Below are positions 1 through 11,767 of a DNA stretch of 64,000 nucleotides, piece after piece. The stretch lies in contig NZ_AMXA01000002.1 of the NCBI RefSeq assembly GCF_000310145.2, positions 186,001 through 250,000 on the forward strand. The letters run 5' to 3'. This DNA is from Thauera sp. 28. GTDB lineage: Bacteria; Pseudomonadota; Gammaproteobacteria; Burkholderiales; Rhodocyclaceae. The position numbers and the translations under genes are program-made. Numbering within the stretch: the first letter of the stretch is position 1; each line of letters begins with the position of its first letter. The notes under the pieces were generated by a model. It saw nothing but the letters and a program-made list of their open reading frames with translations, was not told where the DNA came from and did not search any database.

Positions 1-505
<505 letters not shown>

Positions 506-730
506 GATTCTAGCCACATGCCCTCCATCTCGCGACACCTGTGCGCTGGCTCGTGCCGCGGTATTACACCTGCCCCCCTCCCCTTCCCCCCCTTCACTCC
601 TCCCTTCCCCCCCTTCGCCGCCCGGCACGGTGCACCAGCTTGGTGACAAGCGCACCAACACAGTGCGCCCGGTGCATCTGCCATCGCGGCAGATCCAGTC
701 AATCCGGGGCTTTCAAGGCGTTGAAGTGCA

Positions 731-746
731 TGGCACGGTCCGTGCT
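731..746 (+). promoter_or_regulatory. putative sigma-54 promoter for nirBD
   Basis: TGGCACGGTCCGTGCT has GG at 732-733 and GC at 744-745 separated by exactly 10 bases, as in -24/-12 promoters (consensus TGGCAC-N5-TTGCA; one mismatch in the -12 block). It points to nirB and would leave a leader of roughly 190 nt. Sigma-54 with NtrC control is the usual arrangement for nitrate assimilation genes in proteobacteria; its use here is inference. Confidence 0.55.
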
Positions 747-809
747 TATTGCAAACCAGCCCAGCACGCAAGGATGCGAACAGGGCTTGCCTCCGCCAAC
801 GCAGGTGGG

Positions 810-842
810 GGCCGGCGGATACGAATACGTATGTCGCCGGCC
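810..842 (+). promoter_or_regulatory. strong hairpin in the nirB leader
   Basis: GGCCGGCG at 810-817 pairs perfectly with CGCCGGCC at 835-842, and an inner ATACG/CGTAT stem closes an AATA loop. It lies between the putative sigma-54 promoter and the nirB start. No T-run follows, so it is not a classical terminator. It could be an antitermination or mRNA-stability element, but the loop does not match the consensus known for ANTAR targets. Confidence 0.4.
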
Positions 843-939
843 ATTTCCATCCGATGTCGAACCGCGTCCCGCGGAGGCCGTCATGCTTGAGCCGGGCTCA
901 CCCCGTGCCCAGGTATCGCCAGGTCCAACGCGGGGCCGA

Positions 940-3486
940 ATGAGTGATACCAGCATGAAGATCGTTCTCGTTGGCCATGGCATGGTCGGCCACAAGTTCC
1001 TCGAGGAACTCCGGCAACTGCAGATCCCCGGTGCGGAAGTCACCGTACTGTGCGAGGAACCGCGGGTCGCCTACGACCGTGTGCACCTCTCCGAATTCTT
1101 CGCCGGCAAGACGGCGGAAGACCTCTCGCTGGTCGCCCCCGGCTTCTTCGCCGAGGCAGGCTTCACGCTTCGGCTGGGCAGCCGCGCGGCGGCGATCGAC
1201 CGCCGCGCACGCACGGTGACGACGCAGGACGGCGTCACCCTGCCCTACGACAAGCTGGTGCTGGCCACGGGGTCCTATCCCTTCGTGCCGCCGGTCAAGG
1301 GCAGCGAGCGCGACCAGTGCTTCGTCTATCGCACCATCGAGGACCTCGAGGCGATGAAGGCGGCCGGCGCGATCTCGCGCAAGGGCGTCGTGGTGGGCGG
1401 CGGCCTGCTCGGCCTGGAGTGCGCCAAGGCGCTGCGCGACCTCGGCCTCGAGACCCACGTCGTCGAATTCGCGCCCCGCCTGATGGCGGTGCAGGTGGAC
1501 GACGAAGGCGGCCGCATCCTGCGCAGCAAGATCGAGGCCCTGGGCGTGCAGGTACACACCGAGCGCAACACGGTCGAGATCACCGACGGCCGCAGCGCCC
1601 GCCACCGCATGGTGTTTGCCGACGGTACCCACCTGGAGACCGACATGATCGTGTTCTCCGCCGGCATCCGTCCGCGCGACGAGCTCGCGCGCCAGAACGC
1701 ACTGGCCGTCGGCGCCCGTGGCGGCATCGCGATCGACGACCACTGCCGCACCAGCGATGCGGCCATCCTCGCCATCGGCGAGTGCGCGGCCTGGCGCGAC
1801 CAGACCTTCGGCCTGGTGGCCCCGGGCTACGAGATGGCCCGCATCGCCGCCCGCCAGCTGGCAGGTGACGCCCAGGCCGCCTTCGGCGGTGCGGACATGA
1901 GCACCAAGCTCAAGCTGATGGGCGTGGATGTGGCCAGCATCGGCGACGCCCACGGCAGGACGCCGGGCTGCCGCAGCTTCCGTTACGCCGACGAATGCAA
2001 GCAGGTCTACAAGAAGATCGTCGTCAGCGCCGACGGCAAGCACCTGCTCGGCGCGGTGCTGGTCGGCAACGCCGACGAGTACGGCACCTTGCTGCAGATG
2101 GCACTCAACAGCATCGCGCTGCCGGCCGACCCCGAGTTTCTGATCCTGCCCGCCAGCGACGGCAAGGCCAAACCCGGTCTCGGCGCCGACGCCCTGCCCG
2201 ACAGCGCGCAGATCTGCTCCTGCAACAACGTGAGCAAGGGCCAGATCTGCGCGGCGGTCGGCGAAGGCGCAACCACCATCGGCGAGATCAAGGCCTGCAC
2301 CAAGGCCGGCGCCACCTGTGGCGGCTGCGTGCCGCTGGTCACCCAGGTCATGAAGGCCGAGATGGCCCGCCTCGGCCTGTCGGTGAACAACCACCTGTGC
2401 GAGCACTTCCCCTACTCGCGCCAGGAGCTCTACCACCTGATCCGCGTCGGCGAAATCAGGAGTTTCGAGGACCTGCTCGCGCGCCACGGCCAGGGCCTGG
2501 GCTGCGACATCTGCAAACCGACGGCGGCGTCGATCTTCGCCTCGTGCTGGAACGACTTCGTGCTCAAGGGCGAGCTTGCCAGCCTGCAGGACAGCAACGA
2601 CTACTTCCTCGGCAACATCCAGAAGGACGGTACCTATTCGGTGGTGCCGCGCATGCCCGGTGGCGAGGTCACGCCGGAGGGGCTGATCGCAGTCGGCCAG
2701 GTGGCGAAGAAGTACGGCCTGTACACCAAGATCACCGGTGGCCAGCGGGTGGACCTGTTCGGCGCCCGCGTCGAGCAGTTGCCAGCGATCTGGGAAGAAC
2801 TGATCGCCGCCGGCTTCGAGTCCGGCCATGCCTACGGCAAGTCGCTGCGCACGGTGAAAAGCTGCGTCGGCAGCACCTGGTGCCGCTACGGCGTGGATGA
2901 CTCCGTGGGGCTGGCGATCGAACTGGAGAACCGCTACAAGGGGCTGCGCGCGCCGCACAAGATCAAGTTCGGCGTCTCGGGCTGCACGCGCGAATGCGCC
3001 GAGGCCCAGGGCAAGGACGTCGGCATCATCGCCACCGAGCGCGGCTGGAACCTCTACGTGTGCGGCAACGGCGGCATGAAGCCGCGCCATGCCGAGCTGA
3101 TCGCCTCCGACCTCGACAAGGCCGCCCTGGTGCGCCTGATCGACCGCTTCCTGATGTTCTACGTGCGCACGGCCGACCGCCTGCAGCGCACCAGTACCTG
3201 GCGCGACAACCTGGAGGGTGGCCTCGACTACCTGAAGGCCGTACTGATCGACGACTCGCTGGGCATCGGCGACGAGCTCGAGCGCCAGATGCAGCACGTG
3301 GTCGACACCTACCAGTGCGAATGGAAGACGGCGATCACCGACCCGGCTGTGCGCAAGCGCTTCCGCACCTTCGTCAACGATCCGCGTGCCGATCAGCGCA
3401 TCGTCTTCGTCGAGGAGCGCGGACAGATCCGCCCGGCGCGCGCCGAGGAACGCCCCGCAATCGAGAACGCCGAGGTGGAAGCATGA
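940..3486 (+). CDS. nirB: assimilatory nitrite reductase (NADH), large subunit
   Basis: Cytoplasmic siroheme enzyme that reduces nitrite to ammonium with NADH. The 848-residue protein from ATG 940 matches the family length; an in-frame extension upstream is low-complexity and rejected. An N-terminal FAD/NAD(P) oxidoreductase (VLVGHGMVGHKF, then LVLATGSYPFVPP and VVVGGGLLGLECA) is followed by a BFD-like [2Fe-2S] region near residue 425 (CSCNNVSKGQIC...CGGC). The C-terminal sulfite/nitrite reductase half carries the siroheme/[4Fe-4S] cysteines SCVGSTWC (about 640) and SGCTRECAEAQGKD (about 680). nirD overlaps by 4 bp, so the two subunits are translationally coupled. No nitrate reductase or transporter gene is in the window. 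Confidence 0.96.
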   Translation: MSDTSMKIVLVGHGMVGHKFLEELRQLQIPGAEVTVLCEEPRVAYDRVHLSEFFAGKTAEDLSLVAPGFFAEAGFTLRLGSRAAAIDRRARTVTTQDGVTLPYDKLVLATGSYPFVPPVKGSERDQCFVYRTIEDLEAMKAAGAISRKGVVVGGGLLGLECAKALRDLGLETHVVEFAPRLMAVQVDDEGGRILRSKIEALGVQVHTERNTVEITDGRSARHRMVFADGTHLETDMIVFSAGIRPRDELARQNALAVGARGGIAIDDHCRTSDAAILAIGECAAWRDQTFGLVAPGYEMARIAARQLAGDAQAAFGGADMSTKLKLMGVDVASIGDAHGRTPGCRSFRYADECKQVYKKIVVSADGKHLLGAVLVGNADEYGTLLQMALNSIALPADPEFLILPASDGKAKPGLGADALPDSAQICSCNNVSKGQICAAVGEGATTIGEIKACTKAGATCGGCVPLVTQVMKAEMARLGLSVNNHLCEHFPYSRQELYHLIRVGEIRSFEDLLARHGQGLGCDICKPTAASIFASCWNDFVLKGELASLQDSNDYFLGNIQKDGTYSVVPRMPGGEVTPEGLIAVGQVAKKYGLYTKITGGQRVDLFGARVEQLPAIWEELIAAGFESGHAYGKSLRTVKSCVGSTWCRYGVDDSVGLAIELENRYKGLRAPHKIKFGVSGCTRECAEAQGKDVGIIATERGWNLYVCGNGGMKPRHAELIASDLDKAALVRLIDRFLMFYVRTADRLQRTSTWRDNLEGGLDYLKAVLIDDSLGIGDELERQMQHVVDTYQCEWKTAITDPAVRKRFRTFVNDPRADQRIVFVEERGQIRPARAEERPAIENAEVEA

Positions 3487-3845
3487 GCCCCGCGAGGACA
3501 GCCCCCATGAGCAGCGAAGAACTGAACTGGACCGCCGTGTGCAAGCTCGGCGACATCCTGCCCGGCACCGGCGTGTGCGCGCTCGTCGATGAGCGCCACG
3601 TCGCCGTTTTCCGCATCGGCGACGCCGGCGTCCATGCCATCGACAACATCGACCCACGCTCGGGCGCGAGCGTGCTGTCGCGCGGCCTGGTCGGCAACCT
3701 CGGCGAACACATCGTCGTCGCCTCGCCGCTGTACAAGAACCACTTCGACCTGCGCACCGGCGAATGCCTGGAGGCACCCGAGCACTCGGTGCGCGCGCAC
3801 CACGTCAGGGTGTGCGGCGACGAGGTGTGGGTCGCGCTCGCCTGA
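3483..3845 (+). CDS. nirD: nitrite reductase (NADH), small subunit
   Basis: Small Rieske-like partner of NirB, about 120 residues. The sequence VCKLGDILPGTGVCALV...VAVFRIGDAGVHAIDN...ASPLYKNHFDLRTGECLEAPEHSV follows the NirD fold. The Rieske Cys/His ligands are not present, as is usual for NirD. The start overlaps the nirB stop (ATGA); an internal ATG at 3507 (MSSEELNW) is an alternative. The gene converges on rlmB with only 7 bp between the stop codons. Confidence 0.94.
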   Translation: MSPARTAPMSSEELNWTAVCKLGDILPGTGVCALVDERHVAVFRIGDAGVHAIDNIDPRSGASVLSRGLVGNLGEHIVVASPLYKNHFDLRTGECLEAPEHSVRAHHVRVCGDEVWVALA

Positions 3846-3852
3846 CGCGGCC

Positions 3853-4605
3853 TCAGCCGCGCTGGCGGCGAGCCTCGAACAGACAGATGCCGCTCGCCAC
3901 CGAGACGTTCAGGCTCTCGACGCTGCCATGCATCGGGATGCGCGCAAGCTCGTCGCAGGTGTCGCGGGTGAGCCGGCGCAGGCCGTCGCCTTCGGCGCCG
4001 AGCACCCAGGCGACCGGCACCTTCTGGTCGATGTCGTAGAGCGTCTTGTCGGCCTCGCCGGCGGCACCGACCACCCACACGCCGGCCTCCTGCATCTCGC
4101 GCAGGGCACGCGCGAGGTTGGTGACGGTGATATAGGGAACGGTGTCGGCCGCACCGCTGGCGACCTTGACCGCGGTGGCGTTCAGCCCCACCGCGCGATC
4201 CTTGGGCGCCACCACCGCATGCGCCCCGGCAGCATCGGCCACGCGCAGGCAGGCGCCGAGGTTATGCGGGTCCTGCACACCGTCGAGCACCAGGATGAGC
4301 GCGTTCTCGTCCAGGCTGTCGAGCACGTCGGCGAGCTTGATGTCGCGCCGGGTGGCGTCCACCTTGGCCACCACGCCCTGGTGGCGGCGGGTGCCTACCA
4401 GGCCGTCGAGCTTGTCGCCCTCGGCCTGGCTGATGCGCACGCCGGCGGCCTCGGCCTGGACAAGGAACTTGCGCACACGCGCATCCTTGCGGTCGGCCGA
4501 CAGATAGACCTCGAGCACCGCATCGGGCGCGTGGCGCAGCTTGGCGGAGACGGCATGGAAGCCGTAGATCAGCTTGGTGGGGGTGTTCTCAGGTGCTTTA
4601 GCCAC
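3853..4605 (-). CDS. rlmB: 23S rRNA (guanosine-2'-O-)-methyltransferase RlmB
   Basis: SPOUT-class methyltransferase that modifies G2251 of 23S rRNA using SAM. A short N-terminal substrate-binding domain (IYGFHAVSAKLRHAPD) is followed by the SpoU domain with LVLDGVQDPHNLGACLRVA, WVLGAEGDGLRRL and the knot motif SVESLNVSVASGICLFEA. The start is taken as GTG 4605, overlapping the rnr stop codon by 8 bp; this gives 250 residues, the normal length, and implies coupling to rnr. An in-frame ATG further upstream would give a proline-rich extension lying inside rnr and is less likely. Confidence 0.94.
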   Translation of the reverse strand: MAKAPENTPTKLIYGFHAVSAKLRHAPDAVLEVYLSADRKDARVRKFLVQAEAAGVRISQAEGDKLDGLVGTRRHQGVVAKVDATRRDIKLADVLDSLDENALILVLDGVQDPHNLGACLRVADAAGAHAVVAPKDRAVGLNATAVKVASGAADTVPYITVTNLARALREMQEAGVWVVGAAGEADKTLYDIDQKVPVAWVLGAEGDGLRRLTRDTCDELARIPMHGSVESLNVSVASGICLFEARRQRG

Positions 4606-7600
4606 GGTCGGTGCCCTTGGTGGTGGTCTTGCGGGCGGCACGTCGCGCCGGGGCCGCAGTCGGGGGCGCGGATTCTAACGCTTCGGCTGCAGGTGCGGCA
4701 GCGGGTTCGGCGACCGCCTTCTTCGCGCGCGTCTTGCGCGGCTTCGGTGCGACGGGCTCCGGGCTTGCAGGCGCGGCCACGGGGGCGGCGGCCGGCTCGG
4801 CGGCGGCCTTACTTGCCCGTGACTTGCGGGGCGCGGGCGCGACGACCGCCACCACAGTGACGGGCGCTTCGACAACCGGAGTGACGGCCGTCTTCTTCGC
4901 ACGCGCGCTGCGGGGCTTGGGTTCGGCGGCCGGAGGCACGGCTGCGGCCTCGGGCACCTGCTCGGGCTCCGGGCGGGGAGCCACCTTCTTTGCGCGCGTG
5001 GTACGCGACTTTGGCGCAGCCGGATCGGTCACCGCCGGTTGCGCTTCGCCGACCTGCACGGGCGCGGCCTCGACAACTGGTTCGGTGGCGGGTTTCTTGG
5101 CACGCTTGCTGCGGACCTTGGGTTCGACGGTCTCCGCAGCCACGACCGACATCTCGATGGCAGGCGCAGACGCCGCCTCGCCCTTCTTCGCGCGCGGCTT
5201 GCGCACCCTCTTTCCTGCCTCGCCGCCGACCGCAACGGGCACGACATCGGCGGGCGTGACAGGCGTCTTCACCTCGACCGGCAGCGGGCCTTCGATGAGG
5301 CGGAAGTCGATCTTGTTGGTCGCCATGTCGACCCGCACGAGCTGCACCTTGACCCGGTCCGAGAGGCGGAACTGCTTGCCGGAGCGCTCACCCATCAGGG
5401 CGTGGCGCATCTCGTCGTAGTGGAAGTAGTCGCTGCCCAGGTCGGAGATGTGCAGCAGGCCCTCGATGAAGATGTCGTCGAGGGCGACGAAGAGGCCAAA
5501 GGGCACGACTGCCGACACACTGCCGGTGAACTCTTCGCCGACGCGATCCTGCATGAAGTAGCACTTGAGGAAGGCGACGACATCGCGGGTGGCATCGTCG
5601 GCGCGACGCTCGGTCATCGAGCAGTGCAGGCCGATCTGTTCCCAGTCTCCGGGGCGGTATTGCTCGCCCGCCAGCGCGGCCTTGATGCCGCGGTGGATCA
5701 GCAGGTCGGGATAACGCCGGATCGGCGAGGTGAAGTGGGTGTAGGACTCATAGGCGAGACCGAAGTGGCCGACGTTGTCGGGGCTGTACATCGCCTGCTT
5801 GAGCGAGCGCAGCATCACGGTCTGCAGCAACTGGGCGTCGGGACGGTCCTTGACCTGCTCGAGCAGCTTGGCGAAGTCGCTCGCGCGCGGCTCGTCGCCG
5901 CCGCCCAGGCCGAGGCCGAACTCCTTGAGGAACTCGCGCAGCTTGGCAAGCTTGTCCTCGGAGGGCGAGTCGTGCACCCGGTACAGCGCCGGGTGCTCGC
6001 GGCTGGCGAGGAAGTCGGACGCACACACGTTGGCAGCGAGCATGCACTCCTCGATCAGGCGGTGGGCATCGTTGCGCACCTCGGGCACGATCTGGGCGAT
6101 CTTGCCGTTGTCGTCGAAGATCATCCGCGTCTCGGTGGTCTCGAAGTCGATCGCGCCGCGCTTGGCGCGCGCCTTGAGCAGCACACGGAAGAGCGTGTCG
6201 AGGTTCTCGAGATGGGGCAGCAGCGCGGCCAGCTCGGCGCGCACCGCCGGGTCCTTGTCGTACAGGGCGGCGGCGACCTTGTTGTAGGTCAGGCGCGCGT
6301 GCGACCAGATCACCGCGCGATAGAAGCGGTAGTTCTTGATTTCGCCAGTGGCCGAGATGTTCATGTCGGCCACCATGGCCAGGCGCTCGACCTGCGGGTT
6401 GAGCGAGCACAGGCCGTTGGAGAGCTTTTCCGGCAGCATCGGGATGACGCGACGCGGGAAGTACACCGAATTGCCGCGGTCGAAGGCATCCTTGTCGAGT
6501 GCGCTGGCGGCGTCGACGTAGTGCGAGACGTCGGCAATGGCGACGATCAGGCGATAGCCCTTGCCTTGGCGCTCGCAGTAAACCGCGTCGTCAAAGTCCT
6601 TGGCGGTCTCGCCGTCGATGGTGACCAGCGGCAGCTTGGTGAGGTCCTCGCGCCCGGCCCAGTCCTTCTTGCGCACCACATCAGGCAGCTTGCGCGTCTG
6701 CGCCTTGGCCTCGGACGAGAACTCGAAGGGCAGGTCGTGCTTGCGCAGCGCGATCTCGATCTCCATCCCCGGATCGGCGTAGTTGCCAAGGACCTCGACG
6801 ATGCGGCCGATCGGCTGTGCGAACTTCGTGGGCTGCTCGACCAGTTCGACGGTGACGATCTGCCCGGCCTCGGGCTTCTTGCGCCCACCCGGCGCAACCA
6901 GGATGTCCTGGGCCAGGCGGCGGTTCTCGGGCACGACGATCATCACGCCGTGCTCGTTGATGACACGGCCCACCACGCGCTTGTTGGCACGCTCGAGCAC
7001 CTCGACCAGCTTGCCCTCGGGCCGGCCACGACGATCCTGGCCGGCAATGCGTACGATGACGCGGTCGCCGTGCAGCAGCTCGCGCATTTCCTTGGGACCG
7101 AGGAAGATGTCCGGCTCACCGTCGTCACGACGCAGGAAGCCGAAGCCGTCGGGATGGCCCTCCACACGGCCGTTGATAAGGTCCACCTTGGCTGGCAGCA
7201 GGTAGGCGTCGCGGCGGTTGCGGATGATCTGGCCATCGCGCTCCATCGCACGCAGGCGACGGTCAAAGAAGTCGAGCTCGTGAGGCGCGACATCAAGTGC
7301 GGCGACGAGGTCGGCAAAGGACAGGGGCACGCCTCGCTCGGCCAGTACCTGCAGCACGTACTCACGGCTGGGCAGCGGATGCTCGTATTGCGCCAGCTCT
7401 CGGGCGTAGAAGGGGTCGGCCTGCCTGACCGCACTTGCGTGCACGGCGGCGGCCTTGCGTGCCGCACGGCTGCGCCCCGGCCCCTTGACGGGGCTGCCCG
7501 CCCCAGCGGGGTCGTGGCGGGGCGCTGCAGCCGGCTCCGTACCCCGCCGGGGCGCTTTCGTCGCCACCTTCGTCTTGCTTGATGCAGCACTGGCTCTGGA

Positions 7601-7666
7601 CATCCCGCTCTGCGGAACAGCCTTGGCTGTCTTCTTCTTTTCGGTCTTTTTCGTTTTACGAGTCAT
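4598..7666 (-). CDS. rnr: ribonuclease R with extended basic C-terminal tail
   Basis: 3'-to-5' exoribonuclease that degrades structured RNA and takes part in rRNA and tmRNA quality control. Order: a Lys-rich N-terminus, an HTH-like segment (EYVLQVLAERGVPLSFADL), cold-shock domains, the RNB catalytic domain (TIDGETAKDFDDAVYCE with the metal-binding aspartates; FPRRVIPMLPEKLSNGLCSL) and an S1 domain (VGEEFTGSVSAVVPFGLFVAL). The last roughly 230 residues are Ala/Pro/Lys-rich with about seven spaced KxRxxRAKK-like repeats, far longer than the E. coli tail. Start ATG 7666 (MTRKTKKTEKKK) was chosen; ATG 7684 is an alternative. The gene overlaps rlmB. Confidence 0.95.
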   Translation of the reverse strand: MTRKTKKTEKKKTAKAVPQSGMSRASAASSKTKVATKAPRRGTEPAAAPRHDPAGAGSPVKGPGRSRAARKAAAVHASAVRQADPFYARELAQYEHPLPSREYVLQVLAERGVPLSFADLVAALDVAPHELDFFDRRLRAMERDGQIIRNRRDAYLLPAKVDLINGRVEGHPDGFGFLRRDDGEPDIFLGPKEMRELLHGDRVIVRIAGQDRRGRPEGKLVEVLERANKRVVGRVINEHGVMIVVPENRRLAQDILVAPGGRKKPEAGQIVTVELVEQPTKFAQPIGRIVEVLGNYADPGMEIEIALRKHDLPFEFSSEAKAQTRKLPDVVRKKDWAGREDLTKLPLVTIDGETAKDFDDAVYCERQGKGYRLIVAIADVSHYVDAASALDKDAFDRGNSVYFPRRVIPMLPEKLSNGLCSLNPQVERLAMVADMNISATGEIKNYRFYRAVIWSHARLTYNKVAAALYDKDPAVRAELAALLPHLENLDTLFRVLLKARAKRGAIDFETTETRMIFDDNGKIAQIVPEVRNDAHRLIEECMLAANVCASDFLASREHPALYRVHDSPSEDKLAKLREFLKEFGLGLGGGDEPRASDFAKLLEQVKDRPDAQLLQTVMLRSLKQAMYSPDNVGHFGLAYESYTHFTSPIRRYPDLLIHRGIKAALAGEQYRPGDWEQIGLHCSMTERRADDATRDVVAFLKCYFMQDRVGEEFTGSVSAVVPFGLFVALDDIFIEGLLHISDLGSDYFHYDEMRHALMGERSGKQFRLSDRVKVQLVRVDMATNKIDFRLIEGPLPVEVKTPVTPADVVPVAVGGEAGKRVRKPRAKKGEAASAPAIEMSVVAAETVEPKVRSKRAKKPATEPVVEAAPVQVGEAQPAVTDPAAPKSRTTRAKKVAPRPEPEQVPEAAAVPPAAEPKPRSARAKKTAVTPVVEAPVTVVAVVAPAPRKSRASKAAAEPAAAPVAAPASPEPVAPKPRKTRAKKAVAEPAAAPAAEALESAPPTAAPARRAARKTTTKGTDRG

Positions 7667-7693
7667 TGACAATCTTCTTTTCATGCTTATAAT
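7666..7693 (+). promoter_or_regulatory. promoter of first tRNA-Leu gene
   Basis: Perfect -35 TTGACA (7666-7671) and -10 TATAAT (7688-7693) with a 16-bp spacer, 12 bp before the mature tRNA 5' end. The -35 overlaps the divergent rnr start codon. Confidence 0.85.
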
Positions 7694-7705
7694 GCGCGTC
7701 TTCTT

Positions 7706-7790
<85 letters not shown>

Positions 7791-7802
7791 GTTTCACAGG
7801 AA

Positions 7803-7827
7803 AGCCGCTCTTCGGAGCGGCTTTTTT
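7803..7827 (+). terminator. intrinsic terminator after tRNA-Leu
   Basis: AGCCGCTC-TTCG-GAGCGGCT hairpin with a UUCG tetraloop followed by a run of six T, starting about 12 bp after the tRNA CCA. Confidence 0.9.
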
Positions 7828-7931
7828 GTTTTTGCCGTCCGCGCAGCTCGCGATGACACGGCGCAACGAAAGACAGAGGACACGCCCGAGAGCCCAACGC
7901 TTGCCGCAAGGAGACTGCAGATGTTTTGCGT

Positions 7932-7960
7932 TTGCCTTGCCGCGAACTGTTTGCTATTAT
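7932..7960 (+). promoter_or_regulatory. promoter of second tRNA-Leu gene
   Basis: -35-like TTGCCT (7932-7937), 17-bp spacer, -10 TATTAT (7955-7960), 10 bp before the tRNA. It is separated from the first unit by a terminator, so the two tRNAs are independently transcribed. Confidence 0.7.
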
Positions 7961-7970
7961 GCGCCTCCCT

Positions 7971-8055
<85 letters not shown>

Positions 8056-8065
8056 GTTGCAGGGA

Positions 8066-8092
8066 AAAGCCGGCTGACAGCCGGCTTTTTTC
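8066..8092 (+). terminator. intrinsic terminator after second tRNA-Leu
   Basis: AAAGCCGGCTGACAGCCGGC hairpin followed by six T, just after the tRNA CCA. Confidence 0.9.
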
Positions 8093-8210
8093 GTTCACGG
8101 CGCCAGCACCGCCTGCCCGGAACATCGCGCCGTCGCGCACCAGAACAGTACGTGCAGCCAGGATGCCGGCAGGACGGCGCAGCGCGCCCCCCTGCCGGGT
8201 AGCGCAGAAA

Positions 8211-10683
<2,473 letters not shown>

Positions 10684-10690
10684 GTGCGTG

Positions 10691-10876
10691 TCAGAGGAAG
10701 ATGAATAGCAGGATCACCCCGACCAGCATGGAGGTCAGCCCGATGAAGCGGATCTGACCGTCGCCCATGCTGGCGAGACGCAAAAAAGTTTCGCGCCAGG
10801 CGGCTGGCGCGATGAACGGAAGGATGCCTTCGATGATGAGCATCAGCGCGAAGGCGATCAATAGCGAGCTACCCAT
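10691..10876 (-). CDS. DUF2065 (YjeT-like) small inner-membrane protein
   Basis: 61 residues with two hydrophobic helices ([19 protein letters not shown] and [19 protein letters not shown]) joined by a short loop with [11 protein letters not shown]. This is the DUF2065/YjeT family, which commonly lies next to hflC. It lies 6 bp downstream of hflC and 7 bp upstream of hisZ. Function is not known. Confidence 0.88.
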   Translation of the reverse strand: MGSSLLIAFALMLIIEGILPFIAPAAWRETFLRLASMGDGQIRFIGLTSMLVGVILLFIFL

Positions 10877-10882
10877 GCGGGA

Positions 10883-11767
10883 TCAGTTGCGCGAAGCGCC
10901 TCCCGAATCCTTCATGAAGCGGAAGAAGTCCGAACTCGGATCGACGACCATGACGTCTTCGCGACCGGCGAAACTGGCCCGATAGGCCTCCAGGCTGCGA
11001 TAGAAGGAATAGAAGTCGGGGTTGCGCCCGAAGGCCTCGGCATAGATGGACGTTGCACGGGCATCACCCTCACCCATGATCTCCTGCGCGGAGCGATAGG
11101 CTTCGGCGACGATGACCTCGCGCTGGCGGTCGGCATCGGCGCGGATGCGCTCGGCCTCTGCCGCACCGAGGGAGCGCAGCTCGTTGGCGACGCGCTTGCG
11201 CTCGGCCTCCATTCGCCGATACACGGACTCGGAAACCTCGTTGGGCAGGTCGACCCGCTTCAGGCGCACGTCGACGATCTGCACGCCAATCGTGCGGGCG
11301 TCGCGGTCGGCTCGTTCGCGCATCTGTTCCATGATGCGGTCGCGTTCGCCGGAAACAACGTCATGCACCGTACGACGACCGAATTCCTCGCGCAGCCCGG
11401 CATTCACGGTCTGGTTCAGGCGCGTACGCGCCCGCGCTTCGTCACCCGCCACCGACTCGTAGTAGAGGCGCGGATCGACGATACGCCACTTGACGAAGTG
11501 GTCGACCAGCACGTTCTTCTTCTCGGACGTGATGAAGCGCTCCGGCTCCGGCGTATCCATGGTGAGGATGCGCTTGTCGAAGTAGCGCACGTTCTGGATG
11601 AAGGGCAGCTTGACGTTGAGGCCGGGCTCGGAGATGACCTCCTTGACCTCACCAAGCTGGAACACGATCGCATACTGGCGCTGGTCGACGGTAAACAGCG
11701 ACATCGAGGCGATCATCACGGCGAGCAGCAGCACGCCGCCAATCAGGGACATCTTGTCACGCATCAA
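10883..11767 (-). CDS. hflC: FtsH modulator HflC
   Basis: SPFH/prohibitin-family membrane protein that with HflK forms a large cage around the FtsH protease. One N-terminal transmembrane helix (LIGGVLLLAVMIASMSLFTV) precedes the SPFH domain (DQRQYAIVFQLGEVKEVI...PGLNVKLPFIQNV) and a coiled-coil with ERKRVANELRSLGAAEAERIRADADRQ. 294 residues. The start overlaps the hflK stop by 4 bp. Confidence 0.96.
   Translation of the reverse strand: MMRDKMSLIGGVLLLAVMIASMSLFTVDQRQYAIVFQLGEVKEVISEPGLNVKLPFIQNVRYFDKRILTMDTPEPERFITSEKKNVLVDHFVKWRIVDPRLYYESVAGDEARARTRLNQTVNAGLREEFGRRTVHDVVSGERDRIMEQMRERADRDARTIGVQIVDVRLKRVDLPNEVSESVYRRMEAERKRVANELRSLGAAEAERIRADADRQREVIVAEAYRSAQEIMGEGDARATSIYAEAFGRNPDFYSFYRSLEAYRASFAGREDVMVVDPSSDFFRFMKDSGGASRN

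Noticed and set aside
541-939. In-frame N-terminal extension of NirB
   Set aside because: The extension is low-complexity, includes a polypyrimidine tract and the putative promoter, and the family start fits ATG 940.
898-3777. Long open frame antisense to nirBD (about 959 codons)
   Set aside because: Composition is an Arg/Val/His-rich mirror of high-GC coding DNA on the other strand; no motif is recognisable.
5039-7582. Long open frame antisense to rnr
   Set aside because: Shadow of the RNase R frame in GC-rich DNA; no conserved motif.
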